Assembly: GCA_038373885.1 (NCBI GenBank)
Contig: JAWZYV010012241.1
Span: 62,001-126,000, forward strand
Direction: 5' to 3'
Origin: Cheiracanthium punctorium
Taxonomy: Eukaryota > Arthropoda > Arachnida > Araneae > Cheiracanthiidae
Length of the DNA stretch: 64,000 bases
Both the position numbers and the translations under genes were made by a program. The notes under the pieces are model-generated. The model searched no databases, had not been told where the DNA came from, and worked only from the letters and a program-made list of their open reading frames with translations. Below, one piece after another: positions 32,958 to 44,500 of this stretch; position 1 is the first letter of the stretch; every line of letters starts with the position of its first letter.

Positions 32958-33403
32958 CAGTATGGAACCTCTTATCCGGAAACCAGTTATCCAGAATCAT
33001 TTTTCAATCGATTAAATTCTTATTTTTTCCGAAAGAAAAACAAAAAATGAGTTTTTATTTATATTTCTTATGCTTTTGTTTTTTTATTTTGAGTACTACA
33101 GCTAGATTTTATAAAGTAAGCAATCTGGTAAGGTATTTTATTTATTTTTTTAGTGTGTGAGTAAGTTTTCAAGAAATTATCATATATTTACTACTTCCTC
33201 TCTAAATGATTATTATTTATCTTGATGATATTAGTTTTTTTAATATTATTTTGCTAGTACATTAACAATTAATGTTTAATTCTAATAAAAATAGAGAGTA
33301 ACATTTATGCTACCAATCAAATCAGTAGATGTCATGTTAATCCTCAACCAGTTATCCAGAATATACCCGGTCCCAACCATTCCGGATAACAGGTTCCATA
33401 CTG
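32958..33403. mobile_element. pogo/Tigger-type MITE, 446 bp
   Basis: TA target sites at 32956-32957 and 33404-33405 enclose CAGTATGGAACCTCTTATCC and its complement GGATAACAGGTTCCATACTG. A second internal pair, CCAGTTATCCAGAAT, is present near both ends. CAGTA-start ends with TTATCCGGA and TA duplication are typical of pogo/Tigger-like elements. The AT-rich interior lacks transposase. Confidence 0.8.
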
Positions 33404-33761
33404 TATTATATATGATTTATGGGTTAAATGCAATTTAATTATGCATTTGAAAATGTAGCATAATTGTTCATTGCTTTAATTACTCCTGTGGATAGGAAAA
33501 TACTCCTTCTAAAATGGTTAAGGAGTATTTTTACTCTTCTGAAAAAATCTTAGATCGATCACTGGTTGTCTTAAACATTTGATTAATTCTTGATGAGACT
33601 GACTTATAGCTAACCAGATTGCTTGGGGCCTGATTAACAAAACAGCCCTTTTTGGCCAGCTCATCTGCTTTTTCCTTACCTGGGGTACCACAGTGAAATT
33701 GGATCCATTGTAAAACAATCGTTTTATATTTATTGTGCATCTCTCTTATTAAAGATCTACA

Positions 33762-34758
33762 GGTAAAATCATACAAGCCGGTGCCCACCCCATGTAAACA
33801 TGGAGACAGTCGCTGGAGCTTGGCGACCGCCAAGCTCCAGCGACTGTCGCCATGTTTACTAGTCATTCTAGGCAACCAGTGGTCCGTTTTTAACTAAAAA
33901 AACCCCAGTGGATTCAGCAACCTAGTTGTACAGCTATCTAAACTAGGCAACCAGTGGCCCGTTTTTAACTAAAAAAACCTCAGTGGATTCAGCAACCTAG
34001 CTGTACAGCTATCTAAACTAGGCAACCAGTGGCCCGTTTTTAACTAAAAAAACCTCAGTGGATTCAGCAACCTAGCTGTACAGCTATCTAAACTAGGCAA
34101 CCAGTGGCCCGTTTTTAACTAAAAAAACCTCAGTGGATTCAGCAACCTAGTTGTACAGCTATGTAAACTACGCAACCAGTGGACCGTTTTTAACTAAAAA
34201 AAAACAACAACAGTGAACTAAGCAACCTAGTTGTACAGCTAATGTAAACTGGGCAAACACTGGCCCGTTTTCAACTCAAAAAAACATCGGTGGATTAAAC
34301 AACCTAGTTGTACACCTCTTATAAAGTCAGTATGATTAGAATAGCACGTAAATAGCACTTACGAAAACATAAACACTTCAAATATCAATTTAAAATTCAC
34401 ATTAAAAACCTTAAACATCGAAAGATTCGTTAAAAAAGAACACTTACCTCTATTTTTTTGGTAAATAACCGCTCAGAAATGTCCCCAACACCCACCGGCT
34501 TATAACGTACTATATTTCTAACAAACACCCACAAATTCTTTTCTTATATTAACATAACACATTTCATTCCCTTCCATCAATAACGCAAACAATTTCAAAT
34601 TCCCAAACCTGACGAAACACGTATTCTTTATGGTTGCCAGTCACAACTACCACCGGCAGTTGGCGGTGCATCGCTCACTCTCGCGTCAGATTGTTCGCCA
34701 ATGATTTGTAAACAAACCATTGACATGTAAACAAGGCACCGTATACGGAATATAGTCC
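33762..34758 (-). mobile_element. Unclassified DNA element with GG/CC termini, copy 1 (997 bp)
   Basis: A perfect 8-bp target duplication GATCTACA lies at 33754-33761 and 34759-34766. Outer ends read GGTAAAATCATACAAGCCGG at the left and CCGTATACGGAATATAGTCC at the right. The two ends are only weak inverted repeats, sharing the starting GG and a CGGTGC block near position 18-23. Inside, from the left end, are a 20-bp-stem hairpin (about 33803-33853), a tandem array of 75-bp units (about 33870-34250), and a conserved donor-like GAGGTAAGTG on the minus strand near 34441. No transposase frame is present. Copy 2 lies inverted at 36544-37764. Confidence 0.8.
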
Positions 34759-34882
34759 GATCTACATTGCACTATAGACATAGTGTCAGGAGCCTGAAGG
34801 CAGTTGGCAATGTCTAGAATAGCAGTCTGAAAAAAAATGACAACCTGGCCCTGTTTGGAAAGAGAAGGGCAAGCGTCTAGAT

Positions 34883-35336
34883 CATAGGTTCCCAACCTTT
34901 TTTGAACTGGTGCCCCCTTTTCTAGTGAATATTTCAATATCGCCCCCCCCCTCCCGCTCCAGAGAAATAAGAGAGTGCATAATGCATGGTGAAAACAAGA
35001 ATTAAATTTTAAAAAATACTAATAGATAGAATATTGTTGGAATTAAAACTCTACTGAATTTCTTCATTTAAAAAAAAAAAGAGGAATAAAAGTTTTAAAG
35101 CGGTATCTCTTTCTCTCAACAGCGAAGTCTCATATTGAACTATGTGAATTTTCGCTCATGTGATAGAAATGAATTATCGGTGATTTTTAAGTCTTTTTTA
35201 GACTATATTTGGTTAATCTTCCCACGCCCCTCCGTGCCATTTCAACGCCTCCTAATTTTCTCTGGGTCTTTTACCGCCCCCCTGAAAGCCTCAAATGCCC
35301 ACAAGGGGGCGTTATCGCCCACGTTGGGAACCTATG
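34883..35336. mobile_element. hAT-type MITE, CATAGGTTCCCAAC family, 454 bp
   Basis: 14-bp perfect inverted ends CATAGGTTCCCAAC, with a perfect 8-bp target duplication GTCTAGAT at 34875-34882 and 35337-35344. The interior has GCCCCC and GCCTC blocks near both ends and no transposase. It sits inside the LINE RNase H remnant. Confidence 0.85.
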
Positions 35337-36543
35337 GTCTAGATGGACTAGAGCTACTTTAATTGCCTCGACTTCACCGTCAAAAGCAGTCTTGTATGTT
35401 CCTGATGAATGGCTGCAAAACTGTTACTCATTTAGCACCACCCAGGGAGCATGTGTAGCTTAAGGAATGCTATGGACGCGAGTAATGACCCTGCATAAAA
35501 CATATAAAAAAACATTCAAAATCCCATATAAATCCCAATTATACATCCCGTGACTTCACTAAGATCTTGAAGTTTGGCCCGTGACTTTGCTAACATCCTA
35601 AAATTTGCCCTGCCACTTTTCAAAGGTTGCCCATGTTGTTGTTGTGGGATTAAGGCCAATTATCTGCATGAGGGATCTAGGCCTATAGGTGGGGTGCCCT
35701 CCATGGGAGTCTTTTTAAGAGGTCCTAACCCGTATTAACGCTAAGTTTCTCAGAAAACCAGGGAAAACTCTGAACGGTTTGGTCGACGGTCATCCTTCTG
35801 CAATGGTGCCGAGCTCCAAATTTCTTCCCGACAAAATTGCTGCTGTATTGCATCATTCCAGATGTCAATAATGCCTGTGTGCACCATGTTATTAATGCTG
35901 CCCTCTATTGTGGATATTTCTAAGGATTCGTGGATATATGCACATGATTTGTTGTTAAAGTTTGCTATTTTATTGACTCCTCCAAAATCTATTCTAATGG
36001 GTTCTTTAATTGCTAAGTGGGATAAAGTGGTATTCTGTTTATTAAATTTAATGTCGATGTGTTCATTTTTACATTCTTTGATTTTCTGTTTGGCCACTCC
36101 AATATAGCAACCTTTTTTTTTGTTTTGTCAAAAGTTAAATTCATTTTGTAAATGCTGGCAGTTTATATAGGATTAATATTGTCTTTTTCTGATATCTTAC
36201 ACGTTGGAGAATTGTTTGATTGGGTTTTATTAGGATTCGGATATTTTTCTTGATTGTTGTGTTAGATATTTTATTAGCAATGCCTCTGAATTTTAATTTT
36301 TCTTTTTGTCAGCAATTAATTATGTTAAGTTTTTCGTTTCGTTCTTTTAAAATTTTCTTAAATAGTTTGAGGATAATTTGTTGTGTAACATTGATTTCTA
36401 ATGAATTGGAGTTCTTCATTTAATAAGTCTGAGGTGGAGCATGCATTAAGTGCACAATCGATATATGATCAAATAGCTCTTATTTTATAATTGAAGGTAG
36501 AGTTGGATTTAAAATTGACTCTAGCAGTATTTCTGGTGGTTTT

Positions 36544-37764
36544 GGAGTATATTCCGTATACGGTGCTGTTTACATTTTGATGTTTTGTTTACAAATTGAT
36601 TTGGCATTGGCTCTGGCGCCGTCATGGGCGATGCTCAGCTGGAGTGAAGTTCCCTGCCGGTGATTGTTTAGACTAGTAACCAAAGAGAAACACGTTTTGA
36701 AGTATAGGATTTTCATTCAGTGCTAATTGAATGACGATAGTTGTTTGTTTGTGTCTGGTGATAGAGTGGATCAAGTTAATGTTTGATTTTCCTTGTGGTT
36801 TAAATTCTGCTTTACGGACTCTTTATCGTAGGTTAGTAAGCGTATCGGGGAATTTCGTCGTCAGTATTTATGTGTGGAATATGGAGTTTTTTTATGTTTT
36901 GAAAGGAAAAGGAGCGTTCTTTTGTGTGTGTTTGATAGAAATATGGTGTGAATATAGAGCTAAATAAAAGAAAGCATGCTGGTGTTAAGCTATAAGCCGG
37001 TGGGTGTTGAGGACATTTTCTGAGCGGTTATTTAAAAAAAATAAAGGTAAGTGCTCTTTTTTAACGAATCTTTGCAATGTTTAAGGTTTTTAATGTGAAT
37101 TTTAAATTGATATTCGATGTGTTTTATGTTTTCGTAAGTGCTATTTACGTGCTATTCTAATCATACTGACTTTATAAGAGGTGTACAACTAGGTTGTTTA
37201 ATCCACCGATGTTTTTTTGAGTTGAAAACGGGCCAGTGTTTGCCCAGTTTACATTAGCTGTACAACTAGGTTGCTTAATTCACTGTTGTTTTTTTAGTTA
37301 AAAACGGTCCACTGGTTGCGTAGTTTACATAGCTGTACAACTAGGTTGCTGAATCCACTGAGGTTTTTTTAGTTAAAAACGGGCCACTGGTTGCCTAGTT
37401 TAGATAGCTGTACAACTAGGTTGCTGAATCCACTGAGGTTTTTTTAGTTAAAGACGGACCACTGGTTGCCTAGTTTAGATAGCTGTACAACTAGGTTGCT
37501 GAATCCACTGAGGTTTTTTTAGTTAAAAACGAACCACTGGTTGCGTAGTTTAGATAGCTGTACAACTAGGTTGCTGAATCCACTGAGGTTTTTTTAGTTA
37601 AAAACGGTCCACTGGTTGCTCATTTTTAGTGGAATATATATGCAATTTTAATGTGCTGATCGTGGAAAATGGTTGGCGACAGTCGCTGGAGCTTGGCGGC
37701 CACCAAGCTCCAGCGACTGTTGCCATGTTTACATGGGGTGCGCACCGGCTTGTATGATTTTACC
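36544..37764 (+). mobile_element. Unclassified DNA element with GG/CC termini, copy 2 (1221 bp)
   Basis: A perfect 8-bp target duplication GTGGTTTT lies at 36536-36543 and 37765-37772. It starts GGAGTATATTCCGTATACGG and ends GCTTGTATGATTTTACC. From the left it has a CpG-richer segment (about 36600-36670), a donor-like AAAGGTAAGTG at 37047, five 75-bp tandem units (37256-37625), and a subterminal hairpin with a stem of about 20 bp (about 37675-37724). Order and sequence match copy 1 read on the opposite strand; the left inner part is about 200 bp longer. No transposase is present, so it is presumably an internally deleted derivative. An 8-bp duplication fits hAT, P or Merlin; GG starts favour Merlin-like, but no family assignment is secure. 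Confidence 0.8.
37256..37625 (+). repeat. 75-bp tandem array inside the GG/CC element
   Basis: AGCTGTACAACTAGG begins units at 37256, 37331, 37406, 37481 and 37556, exactly 75 bp apart. Each contains TTTTAGTTAAAAACG and CCACTGGTTGC. A more diverged half unit precedes it near 37185. Confidence 0.9.
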
Positions 37765-37804
37765 GTGGTTTTTCTGTAAAAGGTAGTTTGTAGTCCGTTA
37801 TGTT

Positions 37805-38096
37805 CCCGAAAGCAGAAAGTGGGTAAAAGTGCGACGTACGTCGCAGAACAATCACAGTCTTTGCAGAACATTTTATCTTTTAAAAAAAAGAAGATATAAA
37901 ATGATATGTTCTGCAGAGCAATCAAAGTGATGTGCCCTTTATGCCATGCCTTCTTTCGTCACTTTTTGCACAACTTGTATACCTATTTTTTTGCTTTTTT
38001 TATCGAGGTCTGTTAGACTTGGACAAAATGCTTGCGGAACATTTGCTACTGTTTGAAGTTATGTTGCAGAACACTGGATATAATTCTGCTTCTGGG
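37805..38096. mobile_element. MITE with CCCGAAAGCAGAA ends, 292 bp
   Basis: Ends CCCGAAAGCAGAAAGTGGG and the complement CCCAGAAGCAGAATT. A perfect 8-bp target duplication GTTATGTT lies at 37797-37804 and 38097-38104. GTTCTGC and GCAGAAC motifs recur inside in both orientations. It interrupts the Penelope reading frame between the post-catalytic RT block and the YRKTT motif. Confidence 0.75.
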
Positions 38097-38550
38097 GTTA
38101 TGTTTATTTCTAATTATTTTTACCTCTAGATAATTTAAGGTATTATTATTTTCTTTCTCACATATAAATTTTATATTGGGGTCAATATAAGCATCCTTAA
38201 AAATATCCACAATGGAAGACAACAATAACGGCATGACGCACGCAGGCATTAATGACATTGACTGATGTAATGCATTGGCAGTTTTGTCAAGAAGAAAGTT
38301 GGAGATCGGCGCCATTGCTGAAGAATGACTGAAGATGGCCATCTTTGTGGCTGAAATATATAACAGAGGAAAAGGTATTCCTCAAACATTTTAACTATGG
38401 ATATCCTCTGTATTTCCTTTTAATGTTTAAATTTAAGTTCCTCCAGACTTTATGAAAGAAAAATGAAATGGTTCGTTTAATTAATAATGAATTTTCTAAT
38501 AAAATAAATATCAACTCTCCTGTATTGTTATTGTTTTCTTCTTTTTATAG

Positions 38551-41500
38551 TAACGTGAAATGGTTTATTATACTGATGGATAATACTGTGCGATCAAGAT
38601 CCTATTCTGCTGATATTCAGGACAGAGTAGCAAGGATATATTATAGTCATGGACTGTTTTGTTCTAGTCACCCATACTCAGTAATTTCTGTTACACTTGC
38701 TATATTTTTATTATGTTGGTAAGTAGATAAATCAAATTGGCTAAAGCTCATTCTTTTTAACACTATTTTTTCTTTCTTGTGCTTATTTTTATCTTTGTAA
38801 CATTCTAAATATATTATTCAACTTAAAAGTTTGAGAAATCTCTCAGAATATTTCTTACCTGTTGAAATATCTAACAACATTTGGCTAAAAATCTTTTCCG
38901 GTATTCAGCCTAACTACCTGAAGTATTCAGTAAATCTTAGGTATTACGAATAAATTTAGCTCTATAATTTTATGGCATTAATGTCTAAATATGGTTTTGG
39001 ACATGTAGCCTCTGCGGCTGGCGTGTACATGGTGTGGTGGTTCAATTTTCACACATTCTTCGTAGTAAATCAGCTGCATTTCAGCCATAACTTGTTGAAT
39101 GTTGTCTTCCAAGTGCTCAATTGTTTCTGGTTTATCTAGCAAAGAATGCAACTTTACATATCCCCGGAGAAAATATCCTAGTGGCTTTAAATTGTACAAA
39201 GGAGATACCCAGTTAACAGGTCCACTTTGGAAAATTCATCATTTGTCAAAGTTTCAGTAAATTAATTGTTCAAAATAAATTTGGCCAACTTTCAAGTATT
39301 TGTGTGTCGTGACTCTATTCATGATGCATTGCCAAACCAATCTCTAATCTCAGAACAACTGAGAACTGTAAAATCGTCTGTTCCAGAAAACAAGCCAAGT
39401 TCTCCAACTCTTGGGGGAAAAAAAAAAAATAACTTAGATATCTACACATATTGATTGCAATTTTTGGAGGTCACAAAATGACACAGCCTTTTTTTCTGTA
39501 GTTAACTTCTGAATGATTTTAAAGTTATATGCATGCTTTACTTGTATTTTAAATCAGAATTATAATTTGCATTCTGATATTTTCAGTTATCCTTTAATTC
39601 ATCTTCCATTGTTGGGGAGTTCATCTCAGCAGTTTTCAACACCTGTCCAAGGATTTGTAGCACCTGACATTGTGCTAGAAAGCTCCGAAAATTATCAGTT
39701 TTCGGGTCCACGATGGGTGAGTGTTTGAATTTTTGTCCAGATCATCTGTTGGAAAGTGTGCTTCATATTTCAGTAGTCAGAGCATGAGTAACATTTTTTT
39801 ATTTTTTAAACGAGGTGTCTGGGGTTCCCTTGAGAAAAGTTTCCAAAAACTAGATGCAAAATGTTGCATTTTGAGACCTTATTAGGCAAAATTAAGGTTG
39901 CATAGTGCAAAAATATTAGGGGGAAAATTGGCCAAAGGAACTTTGTAAAAGTTGAACGCTTTTTTCAAAATAAAATCAACAGAAATAAAAATTGCTTTTG
40001 GTTCAACAAATGATTGACAGAGAGGAAGGAGAGATAAAGATGATGCATCGTCACTTGCTCACATCATGTCTGATCATTTCACACATGTAAAGCACTAGAC
40101 CTTGGCAACAAATTATTCTAGACTATCATTTCATTCCCAGCTCATTTTGATGTACGATTTGCTGAGCACTTTCATAATCTCATTACTGTAGTGCTACATA
40201 ACCTTCCTGGGTGTATTTGCTTTTGGCAAGAACTGATATCTGACACGAACCCTCCCATGCGATGTGAACCAAGTACAGCAGCAGGAATGCTGATGACTTG
40301 GGATGTGTTTGATGACTGACATAACTTCCATGCTACAAGCACTTCGGAAGAACCTGCAAAATAGTAACCTGATCTTGCCAGATGTAATAACTTTAAACAC
40401 TTATGCAGTAAGAAAATTGAGGCTTATTGTGGATAATCCCTATTCTTGTGGTCACGAAGAACAGTTGCTGAAATCCAATAAATACAGCAAAAACCAGATT
40501 TCGGTTCCTTTTTCAATGACCAAAGTTGTCAGTGAGACAGTTTAACCAAAAATAGTGACTTTTGTGATAATTTTGTCAAAATAGTGACTTTTTAGTGATT
40601 CTGAAAAAAAAAATAGTGACTCTTAGAAAAGTAACCAGTGAGGAAAAAGAAGTGAAACTTGAATAATTTGAAATATACTTGATAATTTATTGAAATTACT
40701 GTAAAAAATGCAATTACAGTTACAGTATCAAAAAAAGTTGCAAAGACAGATACAAAAATATAAAACAAGAAAAAGTTTTCAATTTTGCATCTTTCTTGAA
40801 AATTTTTTTAATGAAATCTCTATTTGAGTAAATAGGTAGATCCAGTTTGTGGTAAAGATGTTGTCTCACTAAAAATTCAGCAACTGCCAGTCCTGAGTCA
40901 TAGTGTGATGTTCCTATACCATTTAATGCCACAGACATTCTGGAATTCATTGTCTGATCAGATGGGGATGCTCTATGACTAGCCTTTAGCTGGTTATAGT
41001 GAGAAATTACTTTCTCAGCACAGCAGTCATTGAGTGAGGTGATAGAATCATGAATGAACACAACAGCGTTTGCAAGATTGCAGTTGTTACAGGAATTAGT
41101 TTTTGCAATCTGTGTGACATTTTTACTCTAATATCTGAAATATCGAGGCTCGAGGTCTTCAACTTTCTAAATAAGTTGTCAAAAATTGCAAAATTTTGTT
41201 CAAATTTCCGATACTTTATCATCACCAAAAATGGTTTCAATTAATTCTCAACTATTTTCCATCATTTCTTTTGGTGTGTTGGCAATTAAAAATAAAGAAA
41301 AAGGTTTTATTAAATTGCTATCTTTGATGATGAATATTTCAACAAGAAAGTTTATGAATGATATTACAACTCTTTTCTTGACTGCCGACCATTCTTGAAC
41401 ATCAGTTGTAATGTACAAATTAACAACTGTTTGCCTTTTTCTTGACAATGGCTTCTTTAGCTCATCGATCATCTCATCATCTTCCTGCTCTGCTTTGTTA

Positions 41501-44500
41501 TATGTTTTCATTTTTTATTTACTTATTTATTTATTTTATTATTATTTTAATAATGGCCATATTAAGGATTAAAAAGTAAAAATCTATACAGAGAAGCAAA
41601 AGTGTCCAACTTTTCATCACTTCATTGGTTAAAACTAAAACCAGCTGTTTTCATGTACTAGAACAGTGGCTTGTCTTTATATATTTTTTTTAGAGTGTAT
41701 TCTATCTAAAAAGAACAAAAAATGTATGAGAGAGAACTCTTATCCAATAATTTCTGCCTTACTTGAGAGCAAAACAATGAAGGAACATTTCATATTTGTT
41801 TGTCAAGTGTTCACAGGTGTTTACCGAAGTTAGCTCTATGTTTCAGAGAGATGAAATTATTAATTAATCATTATATGATGAAGTTAAAAAATTTAATAAT
41901 ATCAATTATGTCAAGACTATGTAAGAAAAATTTTCCTGATATGGTGCCCACTAATTAAAATTTTACTGGGGCATTTGATAAAAATCATTGGTTTTTAAAT
42001 GATGTATGTGGTTGTAATGTTGTTGCTTAATTGTGCAACACATCTGAAAAGGACCAAAAATAATTTATACATTGTATTAGAAATCACTATATTGAATCTG
42101 GATAAAACTGTAAATCGTTTGAAATATTTAAGCTTCCTTAAGTAAAATTCTAAAATAAGTTGTCAAAATAGAGTTAAAATTGCTTAAGTGTTGCTAAACA
42201 CAGTAGATCACGGTTGGCTTTAGCATGGATTGCGAGCCACGTGTAGCTCTTCAAGGCAAGTAGTACAGTTCTTATGCAAACAAAATATGGGTATAAAATA
42301 TGGTAAACTAAAGCATCGCAATTTCCAAAAGCAATTAATTTTTTTTAATTTCTTGTAAGTTAAGAAATTTAACAATATAACTTAAATCATTTTTTAAAAA
42401 TGGTACTGATCTATAAAATAAATGTGTAGAACAAATCTTTACAAGTTGACTTGCTTGTGGATGTTTTACAAATGTTGTCCATCTTAGTTGTTAGTGTTGA
42501 AAGTTTGATTAATGCAATGATAGAGAAGTTCTCTCTGTCTTGGTTAAATATCGATGAGTTAAAATTGATTAATTAAGTTTTATTTTACCTGTTTCAATCT
42601 TAAGTATTTTTAAACAACAATGGCTTTTGGCAAAAAGCTATTTATATTAAAAAAATAATTTAAGAGTAATATTACTCTTGTCCAGCCAGACTATATACCT
42701 TTTTTTCATGCTAATTTTTATGAAAATGAATAAAACAAAAACATTGTGTCCCCACCCACAACTCATAAAATCATTCTGGAATTGCTTTCTAACTAGTGTC
42801 ACAAAATGCAGATGGGAGTGATAAACTCATCTACAGGTAAGAAAGGATTGAATAGGTGGCTAGTTTTCTCAGAATCACACTTAGTTGAGGGCTTGAGGTC
42901 ATAAAATGACCCTTATGCTTCCTACCAACCTAATTCCTAACTAACATACTCCTATGACTGCATGTATCAATATATTATATATTCATTTGCAGAAGGTTAA
43001 AATAAGTTTTTTTGTTTTATTAACAAAATTTGAGTAACTGTTTTATTATTTTAGTTTCAAGGGCCTCCTGTCAGCTACATACAGCAGATTGTTGTGAAAA
43101 GTGCTGTGTCACCATGGACATCTGATTTAATATTAACTGATGCTTTTCGAGCTCCATTATCATCTGCATTTCACATCAATGAATTAATAAACTATCATCA
43201 AGTTTCTGCCGGGTATATATTTTTTTTCTTTCTAGAAATTGACATAAAAATGAAAATTATTATTTTTTCTTTAACGCTTATTTCTATTATACATAGCAAT
43301 AATTTTACAGTTGAGAATTTGAAATTTTTTTTTGTTACAGGACGATGAATAACACAAGTTTGGGGGATTTATGCTTACAAGTGTCAGAACCAATTGACAA
43401 ATTTGCTTCATCTGTATTACCTCATTATGGTTGTCTTGTTCTTTCTCCCAGCAGCATTTGGAAAAATAACATTAATAGGTTTATATGACTGTTTTTTTCC
43501 CTTCATTTATGCATATGATTTATTATAATTTTGAAAGACAAAAATTTGATAAATTTACCCACCCACCCCCCATGCATTTAATTCTAAAATTTCACCAAAT
43601 TCAAGTATTTTGGGATTGAGTAAGAGATAAGACAGAATTTGAAATGGTAAAACTGAGTTCTCAGCATGGAGGGGGAAAAACTTACATCTCATGCTTGTCA
43701 AAATCCACGCATTATATTCCTTAAATCAAATTGTAATAACTTGGTAGCTTCTTCTTAAGCTGTAGGTTTTATGTAATTAAAATAAATGTTATAATAGTAT
43801 CAAGATTTTTTTTAATAAACCATGCTGTGGGATTTGTATCTATATTATACTTATTATACCTGTTTTTGAGAAAAATAGCCTTTCAAAATACTAATTTATT
43901 TATTTACTTTACTTTCTAAAAAAATAAACTTTGTTTTATTGAATAAGTAAGTGCAATGAAACCTGTCTTAAACTTTTGAGATCTCCTGCTGCAAAGTCTG
44001 TACCAGTAAAAAATCAGGACCACAGACCAAAATTAGTACTACATATGTGTGGTGCTCCTTTTTAAAAGTGATAGGCGTCACAGGACTTTTGAATAGCTTT
44101 AAAAACAAACTGGTGATGTTAAACAGTAAAAAAAAAAAAATTAATTTTCCACCAAATGCACTATAAACTAATATTTAGCAATCAACCTATATGCCCCAGC
44201 CCCATGCATCTTTCATAAAAATTTCATAAGCACAAAATTGGCCTTCAATAATCTTTCGAATAACATGACTTTCGGGCAGTCATTTGACAAGCCCTTTATT
44301 TAATAACTTACTAGAGTAATAAGTACTGTAATTGTAATAAATATTTAAACATTGTTATACATGCAATATGCTATTGTTCATGTTTTAATTTTATGATTGA
44401 AATGAATTAATTTAACTCTTTTGTATTTTTTCAGTTTCAGGGATGATCCAGATATTATTAAAACAATATTCAAGTTAAAAGATTCTAATTTGGACGCATC

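Larger units (their letters stand above)
33531..35470 (-). pseudogene. LINE RNase H domain remnant, split by two insertions
   Basis: Minus-strand pieces at about 35470-35337, 34882-34767 and 33753-33531 join in order to give one RNase H domain of a non-LTR retrotransposon. The first piece carries TAFDGEVEAIKVAL, with the catalytic Glu. The second carries VVIFFQTAILDIAN, where the usual SDS and its catalytic Asp are lost by a small deletion. The third carries LQWIQFHCGTPGKEKADEL, with the final His/Asp region. A stop codon precedes the first piece. Insertions at 33762-34758 and 34883-35336 each have exact 8-bp target duplications, so removing them restores continuity of the relic. It is not functional. 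No reverse transcriptase region was found upstream. Confidence 0.75.
35750..38230 (-). pseudogene. Penelope-like element remnant: end of RT domain, linker and GIY-YIG endonuclease
   Basis: Minus-strand reading from right to left. Near 38100-38200 is NIKFICEKENNNTLNYLEV, matching the IKFTxExExxxLxFLDV stretch after the catalytic motif of Penelope reverse transcriptases. After a 292-bp MITE comes FYRKTT (the YRKPTxT motif), broken by the GG/CC element. Downstream is a linker with CSTSDLLNEELQFI at about 36450-36380. The segment from about 36110 to 35750 has GCYIG, the YIG half of the GIY-YIG nuclease, an IRIDFGG-type segment and YIHESLEI, as in Penelope C-termini. Several in-frame stops show that it is dead. 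It lies head-to-tail with the LINE relic on the same strand. Confidence 0.7.

Noticed and set aside
37256..37625. CRISPR-like array
   Set aside because: 75-bp units are contiguous tandem repeats without unique spacers and sit inside a eukaryotic transposon.
33760..37764. Single 4-kb element with 1-kb terminal inverted repeats
   Set aside because: Each arm has its own distinct 8-bp target duplication, so these are two separate insertions.
38468..38575. Upstream in-frame ATG for SCAP exon 1
   Set aside because: It lies before a strong acceptor at 38550, and the extra residues have no counterpart in SCAP.
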